Assembly (NCBI GenBank): GCA_032719365.1
Contig: CM064867.1
Span: 65,718,136 to 65,782,135, forward strand
Origin: Prinsepia uniflora
Taxonomy: Eukaryota; Streptophyta; Magnoliopsida; Rosales; Rosaceae
DNA length: 64,000 nt
Direction: 5' to 3'
Made by a program: the position numbers and the translations under genes. The notes beneath the pieces are model-generated. The model saw only the letters and a list, made by a program, of their open reading frames with translations. It had not been told where the DNA came from and made no database searches. Below, piece by piece: positions 44,800-55,872 of the stretch (positions are counted from its first letter, which is position 1; the number at the start of each line of letters is the position of its first letter).

Positions 44800-46492
44800 G
44801 CACGACATGTGATGGATTATCCTCATTTGTTAGAATTCAACCTTCATACTACCAAAAAAAAAAAAGGAAAGAAAAAAAAGGTTATCAACAACCTCCACGT
44901 CATAAAGCTAAAATAATAAACAATACATAGAACATAAACGGGCGAAGGCAGTTATACATGACACCACAAATTATACTATAATATACAGAGTAAAGTGATA
45001 AGACAAAGTCTCTAAGAGCATATTTAATGAAAGAGGGGCTAAAAGTAAGGGGTACGAGGCTAAAGATAAGTTTTAGCCCTTCAAATAATATTATCATTAT
45101 ATTTTGCTAAATACTGTTTTTTGTGTTTCTAATGAGGAGAGAGGCAAGGGGTAAGAATTCAAATTATTTTATGAATTGATTTGAACTTCATTAAAACATA
45201 TATTCTAAATTAGACTTTCAACTATCAAATATGTGAGTTAAGCCATATTCTACATTAAAACATATATTACCAAATAAAAAATTAGGAATTTAAAAAAATA
45301 TATTAGAGATTTTGAAACACTATAAAATAAAAGAAACACTATATATTATGCTAAAATAAAAGAAACACTATATCTTATGCTAAAATAAAATAAACACTAT
45401 ATTATGCTAAAATAAAATAAACACTATAAAATAAAAGAAACACTAAAAAAAATTAGAGATTTTGAAACACTATAAAATAAAATAAACAACAATATATGAT
45501 GCTAGAATAAAAAAAAACACTATAAAATTTAAAAAAACACTATATATTATAATAAAATAATATAAAAAGATTATAAAATAAAAGTAACACTATATATTAT
45601 ACTAAAATAAGTTTAGTAATTTGAAGGTTAAGCAAAAAATAAAAAATAAAAAATTGAAATACTCTAAACACGGCGTTTTGTTCCTCAGTAAATAGAGGTC
45701 TCCATCTCTATTTGCTTCTTTGCAAATCATCGCGAGTTCACGACAGAAACTGAGAGGAGGCCTCGAACAGTGATGGGAAACGGAGAGACTGAGAGGTGGA
45801 GAGGTTAGATCGGTCGGTGAGGCCTAGTGAGATCAACCTTGAGGCTGGAGAAGAACAGTGAGCCTGAGAAAGAGAGGTCAAGAAGGTTGGAGAAGAACAA
45901 AGATCGTGAATCCGAGAGAGATCGATCGATATTTTCTATGATTCGAAGATGGCCGACGTTGTGAGAGCTTCAATTGAAGAGGGAGGGAGATAAAGACTGG
46001 AGCAAGCACCACACTCTTCGAAGGGCAAATTTATCAAATTTGTAAAGTTAATTTGCTGTTGATTTATGTTCATCCGTGAATCAATACTTGAATTGTTTGA
46101 TTGGGATTTCTTATTTTATCAACAGAACACATGAAAATCGAGGGAAAGTCAAGGATATCGACAGAAATTAGTCGATATCTCCGAAACCGGTCAATTTCCG
46201 TCAATATCCTTGACATTCATGGGGAAGGATCTCTGAAACCGGTCAATTTCCGTCAATATTCTCGACATATATGGGAAAATATCCTTCCCCTCTTCTTATT
46301 TTCATCAATGAGAACAAAGAAGCAGATTGAGAAAATTGAAGAAAAAAACAGAGAGAATATGAGAGATGAGATGGTGAAAACAGAGAGAGTAGGAGAGATG
46401 AGATGGTGAAAACTGAGAAAAGAATGACGAAGAGGAGATGCAGAGAATGACGAGGAGGCTACAACTTTTTTGTTGGTGGGGTAGCAGCCTTG
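44800..46492. other. Intergenic, AT-rich, with tandem and hAT-like remnants
   Basis: No gene. 45290-45610 holds irregular tandem copies of AAAATAAAAGAAACACTATA. 45666-46310 resembles a worn, inverted relative of the hAT left end: it has GGCGTTTTGTTCCT (compare the reverse of 39400-39415), a GA-rich stretch, and TTTTCATCAATGA near 46303, close to the hAT terminal repeat. A 47-bp phrase with AAACCGGTCAATTTCCGTCA is repeated twice (46185-46262). A 30-bp phrase with GAGATGAGATGGTGAAAAC is repeated at 46360-46410. Confidence 0.45.
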
Positions 46493-46497
46493 CCCGG

Positions 46498-47001
46498 TGT
46501 TGATGCAGAAATCGTCCGGCTCTGTGAAACTCCTTCTCGATCCCTACACACAATAACGAAGATCAAACGGGGTTAAGGTTGAATCTCGGGGGGGTGGTTC
46601 AGCCGAAAACGCTCCGATGCTTAAGTCAGTTTTCTGTGAGAGAATAATCTGACAGAGTGTTTGTAGAAGTTTTTTATTACCTTTAGAAGTGAAATGAGGT
46701 CTTCTATTTATAGTGAAGCCTTGAAGGTCACCGGAGCGTCTGATTGGTTGAAGGGGAAAATGTTAAATAAGTGATTGTACCGAGTGTAATCACTTATTTA
46801 TTAATGGATAAATAATTCGCTGGGAGATTATTTATTATCAACATTGATCTGATTAATTAATATATTTAGCTGGTAAATATATTAAATTAATGCGGAGACC
46901 GTTACATGTCGATGTCAATTTTACCGAGGGTAATATCGGCATTATGAGAATTGTTGGCCACGTGGCGGCTCCTGAATATTCTGGTAATTTATGGCTCCAC
47001 A
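46498..47001 (-). mobile_element. 3' LTR of the Tat-type element (504 bp)
   Basis: Plus-strand ends TGTTGATGCAGAAATCG and TTATGGCTCCACA. Next to it on the right is AATGCCCCCACATAG, which on the minus strand is a GTGGGGGCATT polypurine tract. This marks it as the 3' LTR. Confidence 0.88.
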
Positions 47002-48155
47002 AATGCCCCCACATAGTTTAGGAATTCGAGTAATCCTAAGGGATGTAGTCTCCTTGTGGTTCCAGTAAATCATGTCTTCATATTTCGTATAGGAGTAGGA
47101 CTCCCATTTCCCGGATGTAGCTGGAGATTGACTTTGATCCGGTTCCAAAAAGGAATTTTTTGGGCTTGTAGTCCTGTCTTAAGGTGGTTGTACAAGCCCA
47201 ATTTACTATTAGGGTTTGCTTAATTTTCTTTATTTAAATGAGAGTATGTGACTCTTATTTTTATAAAGAAAAAACCAAACCCTAATATTGTTTTGTTGTT
47301 GAAGGAGGCCGACGTACTGGCTGTTGTGGTGGAGGGATTTTGGCACCTCGTCTGTGAAGGTAGAGGTCTCTCTATTTTTTTCTTTATTTTTTCTTTTGAA
47401 TGCTGCAGTTTATCGAGAGCAAGTAGGATGGAAAGCCTGCAATCAGTTTCCACGCGGCTTGAGGGAGTGTTGCAGTAGAGAAAAGTCAAGAAGAGAATCT
47501 GGTGGAGCCTAGCTCGCGGGTTGCAAAAAAGCAAGGAGACGTATTAATTGTGCACGCGGGCTTGCCAAAAGCTAGGAGAAAAAATGAAGATGAGTCTGAC
47601 GCAGCAGTGGGGGCGCGGGCCCATGTAGATGACGCCAGCAGAGGGAAAGGAGCGCACATGGCGCGGTTTCCGAGCGGGCGATTTTGGTTCGGTGGCACGG
47701 CGCCGAGGCGCGTGTTGGCGTTCTGCAGGAGACGGGTCCCGCGGGGGCTGGAGCTGTCGAAGGGGACATGATCCCTCTTTCCGTTTTCTTTATTCAGCAG
47801 TTTATTCCTTTTTTTTTTTCTGCTCCTTGTTTTTGTCTTTGTAAATAGGTATGTATTAATTATAAAATACATACTTATTTTTATTTTTGTATATATATGT
47901 AAGTAAATATATACTAAAATATAAAGTATATATTTATAATTTTTTTTGTATATGTTTTGATATGTAAGTAAATATATACTAAAATATAAAGTATATATTT
48001 ACGCCTTTTTTTGTTATAGGTAATAGATATGTATATCTATGCATATATTTTTTCGTTTTATATTTTTTGAAACTGACCAACTTTGTTCCCTTTTTAGCTG
48101 TGCTCTTTTTGGACGTTTCGGAAGTTCGAGGCCCTCGATCACAGTGAGTTCAGGG
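47002..48155. other. Region between 3' LTR and antisense ORF; AT-rich promoter-like repeats
   Basis: No retained gene. A direct repeat containing GTAAGTAAATATATACTAAA and TATAAAGTATATATTTA occurs twice, at about 47899-47939 and 47962-48001. It is followed within about 150 bp by the plus-strand ORF. The TATA-rich repeats are a candidate promoter for that antisense ORF. CACAG just upstream of the ATG could be a 3' splice site. Confidence 0.4.
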
Positions 48156-50237
48156 ATGTCAAGTGGGAAACAAGAAGCGAGGTCGGGGAAGCTGCACTTG
48201 TGGGAACGAGGAGGCTCACGCAGCGCGCGCCCATTTGTCGGGGATCAGATGGAGCTACTTGACCTTGACGAATTTGAGAAGTGGAGGAGTCTCCATGAAG
48301 ATGCTTTCACTGAAGGCGTGGTTGTTGCGCTCGGCGACGCATGTGGAGCTACGAAGGCCCCGAGGGGGGCTGTTTCCAGAAGCAAGAAAGCGAAGCTTCT
48401 CCGGTGGATCCAGTTTCACCCTCTGATCATCAACTGGGGTTTCAAGTTCCCGTTTTCGAAGCTATTCACCAAGATCATCTGCCAGATGGGGTGTTGCCCT
48501 TCCCAGCTGCACGTCGACGCTTACCGCCACATCATGTGTTTTGAGAAGCTGAATGAGCTCTTCAACTTGGAGCTTACTGAGGATGAGTTCTGGCACTGCT
48601 ACTCGGTGGAGCACAAACCAATTCCCGGCACGCGGAGTACACATGTGGTCCCGAAGGTTGAGCTTTTCGTGGGCACGTTGTTTGATGACGAATTATACCG
48701 AACTTCGTGCATCGAAGTTGGTGGCGAATGGGATCGTAATTGCGTCAATGGCCTAAATATTGCTTCGCGCTACCGTGGCCCGTCTGACTTGTACGTCATT
48801 ACCAAGTTCCATGCTGACACCAAGAAGATTGACAGAGTTCTCATGGTTCCTCCGCAGTTTCGTGAGATGAGCTGGTTACTTAGTCCTCGCAGATGCATGG
48901 CTGGTGGGCGTCCTCCAGCAGACTTCGTCAGAAGCTGGTTCATTGCCCCGAGGCATAGGAAGCAAGGAGTCCAACCAGTGCGCACGAGTCGAGACGAATC
49001 GGGCGCCCCTCAGGCAAAGGTGCCCGACCAGCCTGTGCCCCCAAGCGGCACTTCCCAGATTGTGTCCTGTCCATCGAGCCCAGCGGGATCATCGAGCAAG
49101 CGCAAGTCTTCAGGCGAGCCTCAGAGAGATCCGGTGAAGAGTTCAGTCAGGTCACCGAAGAAGCTGAAGGTTGTTCACGCTCCTTTTGAAGTTCGGGTGG
49201 TGCCCCCTGCCCGGGTGTCGGCTGCATGTTCCTCTTCGAATAGACCGACTTTGGATCCCTCCAAGAGACCGACTTCAGATCCCTTGGAGAGGACCTGCGG
49301 TAAGGTTTTGAGCGGTGATCGTGGAGGAGTCAGAGTTACTTCCGCAAAAGCAGGGAGTTCTCAAGTCCGCGAAGGCGAGATGCCCTCGAAATGCGACAAG
49401 GGTGGAGTAGCGCAGGAAGCCCACGACAAGGTCGCCAAAGAGCTCGAGATTGTTAAGGCTGGGGCTCGTAAGCTTGCCGGTATACTACGCCTCCGAGCCA
49501 ATATCCAAGCTGAACTAAAAAAACTCAAGTCCGAGCACACCGTACTTCAAGAATCTCACACCCAACTTCAACGAAGAAATGGAGATTTGGAGAAAAAGTT
49601 GGGTTTGCTAGAAGTCAGTTTGGATGAATTGAGGAGTGTCCAAGCCGAGAAGTTGTTGGCGGAGAGTGAGCGAGACGTCGCTCTCGACGAATCTGAGCTG
49701 TTGCGTGGCTCTCTTCAAGACTCTCGGGAGAAGATTGGGCTCCTGGAGGTTGAGGTAGAGCGAGCTCGTGTTGAGATTGAATGTTTGAAGTCTGAGCCAT
49801 ACTCGCCTCCTTGTGCTCCCCGCGCCTCATGTCAGAATGTAGAGGAGCTCGAAAATTCTGTGGAGGATTTGAAGCTGAAGTTGTTCGTGGAGGGTTGCAG
49901 TGAATCCGAGATGGAGGCACGCCTTGCTCGTGAATACGTCGAGGGGTATCTTGATTGTCAGAACAACATGTCCCCTAGGTACGCGATTCAGGAAGGAGAC
50001 ATTGAAGATGCGTCCCGGCGGGCTGCAAATTTAGAGCAAGGAGCGCAACATGGAGAAGCGGTCCCACCTGAGGTGCCAAGTTTCGTGCCGCTGGGTTCCC
50101 CAGAGCAGTTTGGTGATGACCCCATTCCCGACATTGGCGACTCGTTCTACGATGGGATTCCCGAGCTGTCGGGCGAGGACTGGGCCCATTTTGCACATTC
50201 AATGGGCATAGAATATGTGATTTCGGACTTGCCTTAG
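48156..50237 (+). CDS. Antisense additional ORF of the Tat-type element (putative gypsy-type transposon protein, about 693 aa)
   Basis: It is encoded opposite to gag-pol, between integrase and the 3' LTR, the position of the antisense additional ORF in Retand-like Tat elements. Start taken at MSSGKQEARSG; the frame is open 39 codons further upstream, but that part is hydrophobic and AT-rich like non-coding DNA. About residues 30-190 resemble the plant 'putative gypsy type transposon' domain (PF04195-like: PFSKLFTKIICQMGCCPSQL, YRHIMCFEKLNELFNLELTEDEFWHCYSV). A Ser/Pro/Lys-rich linker follows. Then come about 150 residues of heptad-rich coiled coil (LEIVKAGARKLAGILRLR to LKSEP) and an acidic C-terminus. 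The function of this family is unknown. It is fully open, while gag-pol on the other strand is broken in many places. Confidence 0.75.
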   Translation: MSSGKQEARSGKLHLWERGGSRSARPFVGDQMELLDLDEFEKWRSLHEDAFTEGVVVALGDACGATKAPRGAVSRSKKAKLLRWIQFHPLIINWGFKFPFSKLFTKIICQMGCCPSQLHVDAYRHIMCFEKLNELFNLELTEDEFWHCYSVEHKPIPGTRSTHVVPKVELFVGTLFDDELYRTSCIEVGGEWDRNCVNGLNIASRYRGPSDLYVITKFHADTKKIDRVLMVPPQFREMSWLLSPRRCMAGGRPPADFVRSWFIAPRHRKQGVQPVRTSRDESGAPQAKVPDQPVPPSGTSQIVSCPSSPAGSSSKRKSSGEPQRDPVKSSVRSPKKLKVVHAPFEVRVVPPARVSAACSSSNRPTLDPSKRPTSDPLERTCGKVLSGDRGGVRVTSAKAGSSQVREGEMPSKCDKGGVAQEAHDKVAKELEIVKAGARKLAGILRLRANIQAELKKLKSEHTVLQESHTQLQRRNGDLEKKLGLLEVSLDELRSVQAEKLLAESERDVALDESELLRGSLQDSREKIGLLEVEVERARVEIECLKSEPYSPPCAPRASCQNVEELENSVEDLKLKLFVEGCSESEMEARLAREYVEGYLDCQNNMSPRYAIQEGDIEDASRRAANLEQGAQHGEAVPPEVPSFVPLGSPEQFGDDPIPDIGDSFYDGIPELSGEDWAHFAHSMGIEYVISDLP

Positions 50238-50540
50238 GCTCGTAGTGGGGCTTCTCCATTTTTATGTGTTTTATCAAATAAGCTGTTGAGCATTCGACTT
50301 GTGACTCGCCAACCTTTTCTTTTGTTCTTGTTTTAGTTCAAGTGGTTGAGCAATCGGTATGTGATTTGCCTACCCAGCTTTCTCAACATTATCAATATAA
50401 AGTCTTCCTTTATTTTCCTTCAAACTTCGTAGAATCTTTACCTTCATAGGCTTGTTATCATCTGTCGGTTTGAGAGATGTTGAATATTTGAGTTTTGTTG
50501 AACCAAGTGCAACTTGGGCTTATGTGTTGTTCCGCGAGGG

Positions 50541-51075
50541 TGACCTTTGTGTACAAAAATGTTCGCTGGGAACTCGTCTCAACTCGGAATTGTGTGAGAC
50601 CAACGGCGTTGGAAGGCTAACTTCCACATCTTTCTAAATCCGTCGACCTCATGTCAGGGAGATCAAAATTCAGTAGTCTAGGACTGAATGAATCTCGTAC
50701 TCATGCGCTGGAGCGTGCAGTTGACCTTTGAGTACAAAAGCGTTCGCTGGGAACTCGTCTCAACTCGGAATTGTGTGAGACCAACGGCGTTGGAAGGCTA
50801 ACTTCCACATCTTTCTAAATCCGTCGACCTCATCTCAGGGAGATCAAAATTCAGTATTCTAGGACTGAATGAATCTCGTACTCATGTGCTGGCGCGTGCA
50901 GTTGACCTTCGTGTACAAAAGCGTTCGCTGAGAACTCGTCTTAACTCGGAATTGAGTGAGGTAAACGGCGTTGGAAAGCTAACTTCTGTAGCTTTTTAGG
51001 GCCATCAAGCTCATGCCAGGGTGAGCAGAATTAAGCGACCTATGATCGAATGCGTTTCGTACACGTGCGCTGAAA
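50541..51075. repeat. Three tandem copies of a 181-bp repeat
   Basis: Copies start at 50541, 50722 and 50903 with TGACCTTTGTGTACAAAA or close variants. Each contains GTTCGCTGGGAACTCGTCT and AACGGCGTTGGAA. The first two are nearly identical; the third is more diverged. In Tat/Ogre elements such 3'-region repeats are known to seed satellite DNA. Confidence 0.88.
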
Positions 51076-51241
51076 TGCGGCATCGGACTTCGCATATTAA
51101 AACATCTGCCCATTGTTTGCCGTGGCCTAATGGTTGCCCCTCTTGGTGGGGTTGGAAGTTTTTCTTTTTTAGTAGCTTTCCGACTCCACCAAGTCCAGCT
51201 TGTGGATGGTTTCATATGCTTCTCCGAGGCGGGCCCTGGGC

Positions 51242-51600
51242 CTTTCGCATGACGAAGACCTGAGTACTTCGAGTGGCGAAGGCTTGATGTGCTTTGCATG
51301 GCAAAGGCTTGGCGTGCTTTGCGTGGCAAAGACGTGAGTGCTTCGAGTGACGAAGACTTGAGTGCTTCGAGTGACGAAGATTTGAGTGCTTCGCGTGGCG
51401 AAGGCTTGATGTGCTTTGCATGGCAAAGGCTTGGCGTGCTTCGTATGACAAAGACGTGGGTGCTTCGAGTGACGAAGACTTGAGTGCTTCGCGTCGCGAA
51501 GGCTTGATGTGCTTTGCATGACAAAGGCTTTATGTGCTTTGCGTGGCAAAGGCTTGATTACTTCGAGTGACGAAGAATTGGGTGTTTTGCATGGCGAAGG
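51242..51600. repeat. Minisatellite of about 14 hairpin-forming 24-25-bp units
   Basis: Each unit reads roughly TTGAGTGCTTCGAGTGACGAAGAC. Its core is a 5-bp inverted repeat around a 5-nt loop. Stems are CTTCG/CGAAG in about half of the units and CTTTG/CAAAG in most others. One unit (51436-51452) has CTTCG with CAAAG, and the first and last units show T-G pairs. It lies between the 181-bp repeats and the integrase end of the Tat-type element. Confidence 0.88.
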
Positions 51601-51783
51601 CTTAGTGCGCTTTTGTGTCTTCTAAATAAAAACGTAAGCGATAAGAAAATTTCACTAAAAATTGAAACAAAACATCCTGAATCTTATTGGAAGATTCCAT
51701 GTGAGCAAAGTAGGCGTTGAGCCGAATTTTATCCACATGTTTTGTGTCTTTGATGATTATTTGGTCACTAATTCAGTGTCCTA

Positions 51784-53275
51784 GACGTAGTACTTCCGAA
51801 GGTGATGGGCATTCAGTGCTCCGCCTACAAGTTTCCCGTCCATGGTCTCCAAGATGTAGCTTCCTTTCCCACCCACTTGTTGGATGCGGTAAGGACCTTC
51901 CCAGGGGGATTTGAGCTTTTGAGACCCGGGGCGGTTTGGTGTTGCAAATTTTTTCTTAAGGACCAGATCGCCAGGAAGAAATTGTCGAATCTTTTCTTTT
52001 TTGTTGTAGAAACTCCTGACTTGTTGCTGGTAATTGCAGATGCGTTTGACGACTTGTTCTCTCAACTCTTCGCTTAAGTCAAGGGATGTTCTTAAGGCCA
52101 CAGAATTGACGGTAGGATCGTCAAGCTCCGTGAAAGGTGCCGGAATGACGACGTGCGGTGGGATGACAGCGTTTGTTCCAAATGCAAGTGTAAACGAGGA
52201 CTCGCCTGTCGTTCGTCGTGGGGTCGTCCGGTAGGCCCAAAGTGCACCGTCGAGTTCTTCCTCCCATAGTCCTTTTTTGTCGTTGAGCCGCTTCTTGATA
52301 CAATCAAGGATGGTTTTATTTGAGGCTTCGGCTTGGCCGTTGCCTTGAGGGTAGTATTCTGTGGAGGTGAAATGCTTTATTTTCCACGATTCGAAGAACT
52401 CTTTGATAGATGCGCCAGTGAATTACGTTCCATTGTCGGTTAATATGACCTTCGGTATCCCAAACTGACAGATGATTTGGCTCCAGACAAATTTTTTCAC
52501 ATCCAATTGAGTGATGGTCGCCAACGCCTTGGCTTCTACCCACTTGGTAAAGTAATCGGTGGAGACAATCAGGTACTTCTTATTTGGTGTTGGCGTAGTC
52601 GGCAGCGGTCCGACTATGTCAATGCCCCACTGTATGAATGGCCAGGGGCTGACCAGAGAGTGTAACTCTTCGGGGGCTGCTAAGTGGTTGGGCTTGTACC
52701 TTTGGCACTTGTCGCATGCTTGGGCATATCTGAGTGCATCTTGATTCAAAGTTGGCAAGTAGAATCCTGCGCTAAGTGTCTTTTGTGCGAGCGATCTTCC
52801 TCCGGAATGGTTTCCACATTGCCCTTCGTGAATCTCGACCAAGACCTTCAATGTCTCAGGGTGCCTTAAACATTGTAAGTTTGCTCCTATGAAGCCCCGA
52901 CGAAAAAGTCGACCGTTGTCGATGTAGTATCGTGCAGCCTTCATTTGAATTTTGCGAGCTTCTAGTCGATCGTTTGGCAAGGTTCCATTCACCAAGTAGT
53001 CAACGAGTGGGTCTTGCCAACTTGGGGCGAGGTCAACTTCTCTTACTTCGACTTCCTTCATGTCAATGCTGCGCTGCTCTAGATACTCGATCGGGATCGA
53101 GCGTCTGAAGCGATAGTTGAGTGCCGATGCCAAATTCGCGAATGCGTCGGCTTGTGCATTTTCGGCTCTAGGAAGCTGGTAGAAGGTGAAGACTGTGAAG
53201 TAAGTGAGCAGCTTTTGTACCTTGTTGTTGTACTGAAGCATCCTCGCATCTCTTGCAGCGTACTCCCCGATGGAC
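51784..53275 (-). pseudogene. Integrase of the Tat-type element, with in-frame stop
   Basis: Read on the minus strand. It starts with the end of the second RNase H region (LPRAENAQADAFANLASAL). The HHCC zinc-binding segment follows (HEGQCGNHSGGRSLAQK ... CDKCQRYK). The catalytic core carries D in GIDIVGPL, D in LTDNGT and E in PQGNGQAEASNK, so all three DDE residues are present. The C-terminal part is FLPGDLVLKK ... SPWEGPYRI ... LNAHHLRKYYV and ends at 51784. A TAA replaces the residue after DNGT at 52422-52424, consistent with a CAA to TAA change. The enzyme would insert cDNA into the genome; this copy is truncated. Confidence 0.88.
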
Positions 53276-53280
53276 TGGTT

Positions 53281-55867
53281 TGACAGGACCCACCCCGATC
53301 CCACAGGGACCACAAGGGGGCGTGCCCTGCTCCCTTCTGACACCCAAAAATTCATACCAATTTTAACCTCAAAACATCAAATGCATAAATAAACAAATTA
53401 AAGTCATACATCAAATTCGAATTAAACAGATGTCAGACAAGGGATGAAATCCAAAATTACAAGTTGCGAGCACGACTCTAACATAAACCTGCTGTTACAC
53501 CACCCAGCAGGGGTTCAGGTACGCAGAAGTAGATCTATGCCTCAGCCTCAGCCTCAGGTTCCTCCTCTACCTTAGTATCACGACCTGGAGGGGTTACCAA
53601 AAATATTAAGGGTGAGTGGACCGAAACTCAAGTTTATAAAATCATTTGATAAGTAAAACATATAATTTACCCCTCCGTTTTCCAAACATGCATGCAACCA
53701 TATTTAAAATCATAAGTCATATACTATGAACCATAAGGCATGTAATAAAACCATAAGTATAATTTTAGTTGCTGCACTATACACTCCAATCCCGACATCC
53801 CTGATGTCTGACGTCCCTGACGTCCAATAAGGTCACAATCACAAGGCTACGCGTGCCACTCGGGTCTCAATTCCGAGTTCAATCCCCGAACCCTGTTCGG
53901 TTACAGCATCCCTGATGCTCAGCGTCATAGACGATGGACGTTCTAGACGTCCGTGACCACTCCGGGGTACCTCATCCGGAGGAGACAGTATAGTATGAAT
54001 GGATCTATACAGTGCAGTACCAAATACATTTTATTGATATCCACATGCAAAGCATATATATATATACATAGATAAAATCCGAACCAATCATTAAGTTTCA
54101 TCAGACGGGTCTCAAGCCCAAATACCGTGAAACGTGCCATAACCGTGATTTCCATATCATCAAAATCCATTATTTGTTTTTAGCATGTGAATATGTATAA
54201 TAAACCAGAAAAAATTTATGCACGCAAGGGTTTAAGAAAATGGCCCACTCACAGTACGATCTCGCGGTGAACCTGCGCGTACGAACTTGTACCGGGATTT
54301 TCGTACAATTCCTGTCAATCCAAATCACATGTAAGTGTCACTACGAGTCTTAAACGTTTAACCACAAACTTCGAAATAGAAACCGGCTAGGGGAAGCCGT
54401 CCAACACGTTTCCCGAGGCAACCGGCCCTAAACTGACCCATCAAAACTATCTCAGATCAACATGGTTAATTCACCAAAAATGTTCAGAATGATGAGAGGA
54501 ATAAAAGTCATGTTGATCGTGATCGGAGCTAAGCCCCAACGCGCCCTCACGCGCCGCCCGAAGTGGCTGCGCGTGAAAGTCACGCACCTGACACTGTAGC
54601 TACAGTGTCAGCACCTTCACCCGTTTGTCTGTAATTCGGGCCTGCCACCCGCAGCTTGACCCGGTTAATTACCCATCAATTCCCACTCGATTTCACTCCA
54701 ATTTGATCCTAACATGTTATTTAAACATCTAATTTAAGTTCTGAGTTATTAATTAGCCAAATCGAATCCTTAAATGGCCCTTCGACCCGTGATCATCCAA
54801 ACGGGTTGATCACCCCAACTCACTGGTTTCTAAACCAAAATCAAATTAACTTTACATGAAGCATCATAGTATCACAACGAACTGGAAAACACACTCAATT
54901 GAACCAACACTCACCTAGAAGTAATCGTCCAAACCTCTGAAATTCTTCTGAACACGGCAGTCACCGTCCCAGCTCACCCGTGGCTGGTTGCCTTCGATTT
55001 TGATATGGTTGTGTTCTAAACACTCCCAGAAAGCTTAATCTACAATTAGATTGGTCCAACACACCGTAGAAATTAAACTCTGATTTTTCCCTCCAATTTT
55101 CCAGAAATGGCTTCTCTGGTTTTCCTCACCCGTTCTCAGTTATAACAGCATCAGAGTGATGCTCACACACGTTCTAATTAGTTATAAACAATTTCAAGCC
55201 GTCCTAGAGGCTCGTGGGTGTCCAATTGTCCACCGAAAAATGCTCCCCGAAAAGCTTCGAACTTGAATTAATCAATTGATCGTGCAGGCTAGACGGCTCA
55301 GGCCACGTTCAAAAGCAAAAGACAGCCCAGACTTTCCAGCACATGTTAGCATAATCAATTGCACGATAGAACCACCGCACATGGTGGTGCCGCCCATGTC
55401 CCCCGCGGTCTGCTACAGTAACCAGGGCAAAAAGACCAAAATGCCCCTGGTTCAAAAATTACCAAACTGTCCCTCACTTCCTAGACCCGTAACTCAGCCA
55501 TACGAAGTCCGATTTCGGCGTGCCGCCTGTCTACGGACTCAGGACGTCGAGACCTACCTATCGGTCCTTGAGTCGCGTGAAAAATAATTGTCAAACTAAA
55601 AGTCAACAATTCCGCCCGTGAAGTCCAACTTACGGTAATGCCCCTGAACTTCCGATAGTCATAACTTTTTCCCTGATTGTCCGAAATGGACGTGCCACCT
55701 GTCTATGAACTCGTGACGTCCCGAACTACGTCACGGTCATTGGTCAAAGTCCATTTGACCCACCAATCAAAAAGTCAACAATTTGGCCATACCATTCATA
55801 AGGGTAAAAACGTCAATTCACATATTAAATTACAATATTAAAATCCTCGAATTTCCGGGGTGTTACA
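53281..55867 (-). mobile_element. Solo LTR inside the RNase H region (2587 bp)
   Basis: The plus-strand ends are TGACAGGACCCACC and GGGGTGTTACA, so on the minus strand it runs TGTAACACCCC to GGGTCCTGTCA. It is flanked by a perfect TGGTT duplication (53276-53280 and 55868-55872). The pol reading resumes on either side (IHSDSQLI on one side, NQSIGEYAARDARM on the other). The module arms are GCCCACTCAC (54243-54252) and GTGAGTGGAC (53612-53621), which pair with one G-U on the minus strand. It is younger than the Tat-type element. Confidence 0.92.
54589..54610. repeat. Perfect 22-bp palindrome in the solo LTR
   Basis: The half-site is TGACACTGTAG, followed at once by its exact reverse complement. 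The related phrase ACTGTAGCA occurs singly in the LTRs at 3277 and 13244, so the palindrome may have arisen by local inversion or duplication of that motif. Confidence 0.9.
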
Positions 55868-55872
55868 TGGTT

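Noticed and set aside
51242..51600. CRISPR-like array
   Set aside because: Plant DNA; units are contiguous 24-25-bp tandem repeats without unique spacers.
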